Assembly: GCA_949300425.1 (NCBI GenBank) | Contig: CASGED010000126.1 | Location: 52,587 to 116,586 of the forward strand | DNA: 64,000 bases | Source: an uncultured Bacteroides sp. | GTDB lineage: Bacteria > Bacteroidota > Bacteroidia > Bacteroidales > Bacteroidaceae | Reading direction: 5' to 3' | Part shown: one piece after another, positions 61,887 through 64,000 of the stretch | How the letters are laid out: each line of letters starts with the position of its first letter | Numbering within the stretch: the first letter of the stretch is position 1 | Translations under genes and position numbers: made by a program | The notes under the pieces: model-generated | Told to the model about the DNA's origin: nothing | Seen by the model: the letters and a program-made list of their open reading frames with translations, nothing else | Database searches by the model: none

Positions 61887-62554
61887 GACTTACTTTCATT
61901 ACATTATTATTTTGCCTTGTCACGCTTGGCACATCAGCCCAAACTTATTACTTCAAGTTGAATACCTTAGTAAAAAGCGATGGGACAAGAGTGCAAGGCA
62001 ATGACAGTGGCCTGTTTGTCACTTTTACGGCAAACGGTTGCTATGATTCCGACCGGAAGGGGAACACGATGAACAACGGTTATCAAAGTTTGCAAAACCA
62101 ATATGATGACAGGATTTCATACACCGGTTCCTCCTATTGGGGAGAAGCTAATTACATTTTCGCCTCGGATTATTCTGTACTGAACATTCGAGTGGGTAAT
62201 GAGGTGTATATTTATAGAAAAAGCTATGCTCATGAAAACCAAACAGAATCAACTTATTTTGGTACACGGAAAGAGAAATCGTCTACTAAATCCGCATTCC
62301 CCATACCTATATATAATGGGAACGACACCCATTACGGAGAAAATTCCATCACGGATAAATCGCAAAAAGGTTCTAACAGCAGACACGGTCGCCAAGAATG
62401 TCCTTCATGTCATACGACCGGAAAATGCAATGCCTGTGGTGGTAAAGGATGGTACAAGAACCAATATGCCGATGGTACTCCTATGGAATGTTCAATCTGC
62501 CATCGGTCTGGCTCCTGTCAAACCTGCCATGGGAAAGGTTGGATTTATTTTTAA
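61883..62554 (+). CDS. Exported protein with a DnaJ-type zinc-finger C-terminus
   Basis: A 223-residue protein with signal peptide MRLTFITLLFCLVTLGTSAQ. Residues about 20-112 form the same beta-rich domain as in the preceding gene. A polar linker follows (about 115-170), then a cysteine-rich end: CPSC and CNAC (Cys173, 176, 182, 185) with GGKGW, and CSIC and CQTC (Cys203, 206, 212, 215) with GKGW. This C-x-x-C-x-G-x-G style repeat is that of the DnaJ central zinc domain, here on an exported protein without a J domain. Translation is coupled to the gene before it by a 4-bp ATGA overlap. Function unknown; binding of metal or unfolded protein are possibilities. Confidence 0.8.
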   Translation: MRLTFITLLFCLVTLGTSAQTYYFKLNTLVKSDGTRVQGNDSGLFVTFTANGCYDSDRKGNTMNNGYQSLQNQYDDRISYTGSSYWGEANYIFASDYSVLNIRVGNEVYIYRKSYAHENQTESTYFGTRKEKSSTKSAFPIPIYNGNDTHYGENSITDKSQKGSNSRHGRQECPSCHTTGKCNACGGKGWYKNQYADGTPMECSICHRSGSCQTCHGKGWIYF

Positions 62555-62586
62555 CCCAAACAAGTAATACGTAACACACTACCATT

Positions 62587-63690
62587 ATGAACCACATCAA
62601 ATTAAAAATGCGCTATATAACGCAAAGTCTGTCATTAATAACAATCCTTGTACTCCTGACAAGCTGTCACTCGACTAAATACTTTGCAGGAAACAATATC
62701 GTAATCGAAACCACGCCCGGAGCTGCCCTTCTATGGAAAGACGGCAAGTTTGACGGAGGTTTCCTTGTAACCAACGCAGGTTTCCTAAAAAGCGGGAATG
62801 CAATCCGGACAGCCAACGATAAAGGGATTGCCGTATTTTCTCTTAGCAAAAGCGCATACCATAGAAACAAGCTAAAAAAAATAATGATAGCCAAAGAAGG
62901 ATTTGAGCCGCAAGAACTAAAACTCGCCACCAAATTCAACAGCCGTGTATTGTGGAGCATTTTTTTCCCTCCCGCCTTCATTTGGGGGAAATATACGACA
63001 CTTGATCCAAAAGGAGAAAACAAACTGCTACTTTCACAGAAAAGCAAACACACGGCAAGCGAATATTGGGAAGCGGCAAACTCCGCGAAGAAGAATCGGG
63101 AGAAAATAGAACTGCTCAAACAAGCCCTATACCAAGACCCGCTTAACGCACAAGGAATAGGAATACAAGCGGCCAACCAACTTTGCGACGCCTATTTCGA
63201 CAAGAAGGATTATGACATAGCCAAACAATACGCAACAGCCATGCTATTAATGAACCCTCATCATGACAAAGGCCGAGAGAAGGCAGAACAAATAAGACTT
63301 GCCCTTGCGGAAAAGACAGCTAAGAAAGCACGAAGGTTAGAACGGATTCAAAAAACAAACAAAGCCCTCCAAGCATTCAACACCGCTTTAGCAAGTAGCA
63401 ATACAGCCACAATAAGCAATGGCAGTACAAATTATAGCCAATCCTCCGATAGTTCCGTCCAAAAATCATCTTCAAAAGGCAGGAAAAAAGTTTCGGTTTC
63501 CGATGCCCAAAACGAAATGAGAGACCGCAGGACGTACAGCAACTACGTGGACCAGCTTTCAAGGATGAAAACCGGACTTGACCCATACAACGACACTAAC
63601 CGGCGCAACATTCAAGAGAAAATGCGGCAACTTAGGACGAAGCACGGTTTCCCCAAGAATGAATTGGAGGATTGGGACGGTTCTAAGTAA
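62587..63690 (+). CDS. Lipoprotein with TPR-like helical region, third gene of the unknown operon
   Basis: A 367-residue protein with a lipoprotein signal (SLITILVLLTSC, Cys27 from this start; an in-frame ATG at 62608 would give a tidier signal, MRYITQSL). Residues about 35-125 (VIETTPGAALLWKDGKFDGGF to EGFEPQELKL) are PEGA-like, a small beta domain common in surface lipoproteins. Then comes a TPR-like helical stretch (about 155-235, EYWEAANSAKKNREKIELLKQALYQDP and ANQLCDAYFDKKDYDIAKQYATAML), a Lys/Arg/Ala-rich helix, a Ser-rich linker (about 268-300) and a charged end. It follows the zinc-finger gene by 32 bp. A hairpin (63699-63730) after the stop may terminate the operon. Function unknown. 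Confidence 0.75.
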   Translation: MNHIKLKMRYITQSLSLITILVLLTSCHSTKYFAGNNIVIETTPGAALLWKDGKFDGGFLVTNAGFLKSGNAIRTANDKGIAVFSLSKSAYHRNKLKKIMIAKEGFEPQELKLATKFNSRVLWSIFFPPAFIWGKYTTLDPKGENKLLLSQKSKHTASEYWEAANSAKKNREKIELLKQALYQDPLNAQGIGIQAANQLCDAYFDKKDYDIAKQYATAMLLMNPHHDKGREKAEQIRLALAEKTAKKARRLERIQKTNKALQAFNTALASSNTATISNGSTNYSQSSDSSVQKSSSKGRKKVSVSDAQNEMRDRRTYSNYVDQLSRMKTGLDPYNDTNRRNIQEKMRQLRTKHGFPKNELEDWDGSK

Positions 63691-63741
63691 AATGCAGTCG
63701 ATTTTTCCACCAAAGGAAGAAAAAAAATCGTCAACTTTTGC

Positions 63742-63771
63742 TTGCATTTTAAAATAAAAGCATTACTTTTG
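63742..63771 (+). promoter_or_regulatory. Promoter of the attenuator-controlled operon
   Basis: TTG (63742-63744), 19 nt, then TACTTTTG (63764-63771). Transcription begins near 63778, about 22 nt before the leader ATG. Confidence 0.65.
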
Positions 63772-63799
63772 CCCCGAAATTAAAAACAAAAAGAAACTT

Positions 63800-63886
63800 A
63801 TGAAGTCATTTAACTTTGCATACTACTTCTTCTTTTACTTTTACTTTAGCCACAAAGTAGAGCGGGAGTTTGTATGTGTCAAGTGA
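63800..63886 (+). CDS. Phe/Tyr-rich leader peptide of an attenuator
   Basis: A 28-residue leader peptide, MKSFNFAYYFFFYFYFSHK followed by VEREFVCVK and a TGA stop. Residues 4-16 hold 7 Phe and 4 Tyr in 13 positions, so translation will stall when charged tRNA-Phe or tRNA-Tyr is scarce. The segment GAGCGGGA (63860-63867), inside the codons for V-E-R-E, is complementary to TCCCGCTC in the left arm of the terminator. A ribosome reaching the stop covers this segment and lets the terminator form; a ribosome stalled on the aromatic run leaves it free to act as antiterminator. This is the classic attenuation layout for aromatic amino acid synthesis. Confidence 0.88.
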   Translation: MKSFNFAYYFFFYFYFSHKVEREFVCVK

Positions 63887-63931
63887 CAGTGACGCTTAAG
63901 AACCAAGGACAATGAATTAAGCAACGATATG

Positions 63932-63966
63932 AATCCCGCTCCTGCACGAAGGAAGCGGGATTTTTT
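63932..63966 (+). terminator. Attenuator terminator
   Basis: AATCCCGCT (63932-63940) pairs perfectly with AGCGGGATT (63954-63962), followed by a T run to 63966. The left arm can pair instead with GAGCGGGA at 63860-63867. Confidence 0.92.
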
Positions 63967-63988
63967 GTTATAGACAATTAAGGTATAT

Positions 63989-64000
63989 ATGAAACGAATA
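63989..64000 (+). CDS. Start of the attenuated structural gene (four codons; probably pheA)
   Basis: Reading ATG AAA CGA ATA (MKRI) at the very edge of the window, 23 bp after the attenuator T run. The leader's Phe/Tyr content predicts a phenylalanine/tyrosine biosynthetic gene; Bacteroides prephenate dehydratases begin with similar residues, so pheA is the best guess. Only four codons are visible. Confidence 0.4.

Overview
The window is chromosomal DNA of a gut Bacteroidales, most likely Bacteroides or Phocaeicola. The signs are two SusC/SusD loci, two one-piece hybrid two-component systems (HTCS), serine-type sulfatases, and families largely restricted to the phylum (DUF3127, DUF4348, DUF5017). 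Promoters fit the Bacteroidetes pattern (TTTG, about 19-21 nt, TAnnTTTG), and Shine-Dalgarno sequences are mostly absent. All family names come from reading the sequence and from memory; no database was searched.

Layout. 1-10529: polysaccharide utilization locus 1 (PUL1), with a GH97 - SusC - SusD operon on the minus strand (SusD cut by the window edge) and a divergent HTCS. 10704-14848: minus-strand genes for a RecQ-like helicase, a DUF2795 protein, a PduO-type cobalamin adenosyltransferase and a degenerate methyltransferase-like protein. 15180-18867: xylose operon (NUDIX-type regulator, xylB, xylA, terminator). 18954-26625: VanZ, murF, a lone GH127, PIN-PhoH, folC and ridA, with convergent overlapping gene ends. 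26833-34147: a minus-strand housekeeping run dnaN - exonuclease - coaBC - recN - rlmB - pseudoprotease/TPR protein, with an SSB-like DUF3127 gene divergent from dnaN. 34990-40275: minus-strand run tdh - DUF4348 lipoprotein - murB - MBL hydrolase - membrane-anchored protein; kbl is divergent from tdh, completing threonine-to-glycine breakdown.

42865-60556: PUL2, with SusC - SusD - DUF5017 lipoprotein, a sulfatase, an HTCS, GH88 and a second sulfatase. Gene content and order resemble the chondroitin sulfate/hyaluronan locus of B. thetaiotaomicron as I remember it, but no polysaccharide lyase is present here, and an AAA-ATPase/nuclease-like gene flanked by repeats sits between SusC and the first sulfatase.

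61089-63690: a promoter, a long structured 5' region of about 350 nt, and three genes for exported proteins of unknown function. Two are paralogues, one of which carries a DnaJ-type zinc-finger tail. 63742-64000: a textbook attenuator, with promoter, a 28-residue leader peptide containing 11 Phe/Tyr in 13 residues, an antiterminator segment and a terminator, followed by the first four codons of a gene that is probably pheA.

The main unexplained features are: (1) the attenuator; (2) the structured leader and its exported-protein operon; (3) several families of short palindromes arrayed at an exact 22- or 23-bp period, most of them between convergent gene ends; (4) a 133-bp nested inverted repeat and a cluster of TTTCAC hairpins at 49275-49819.
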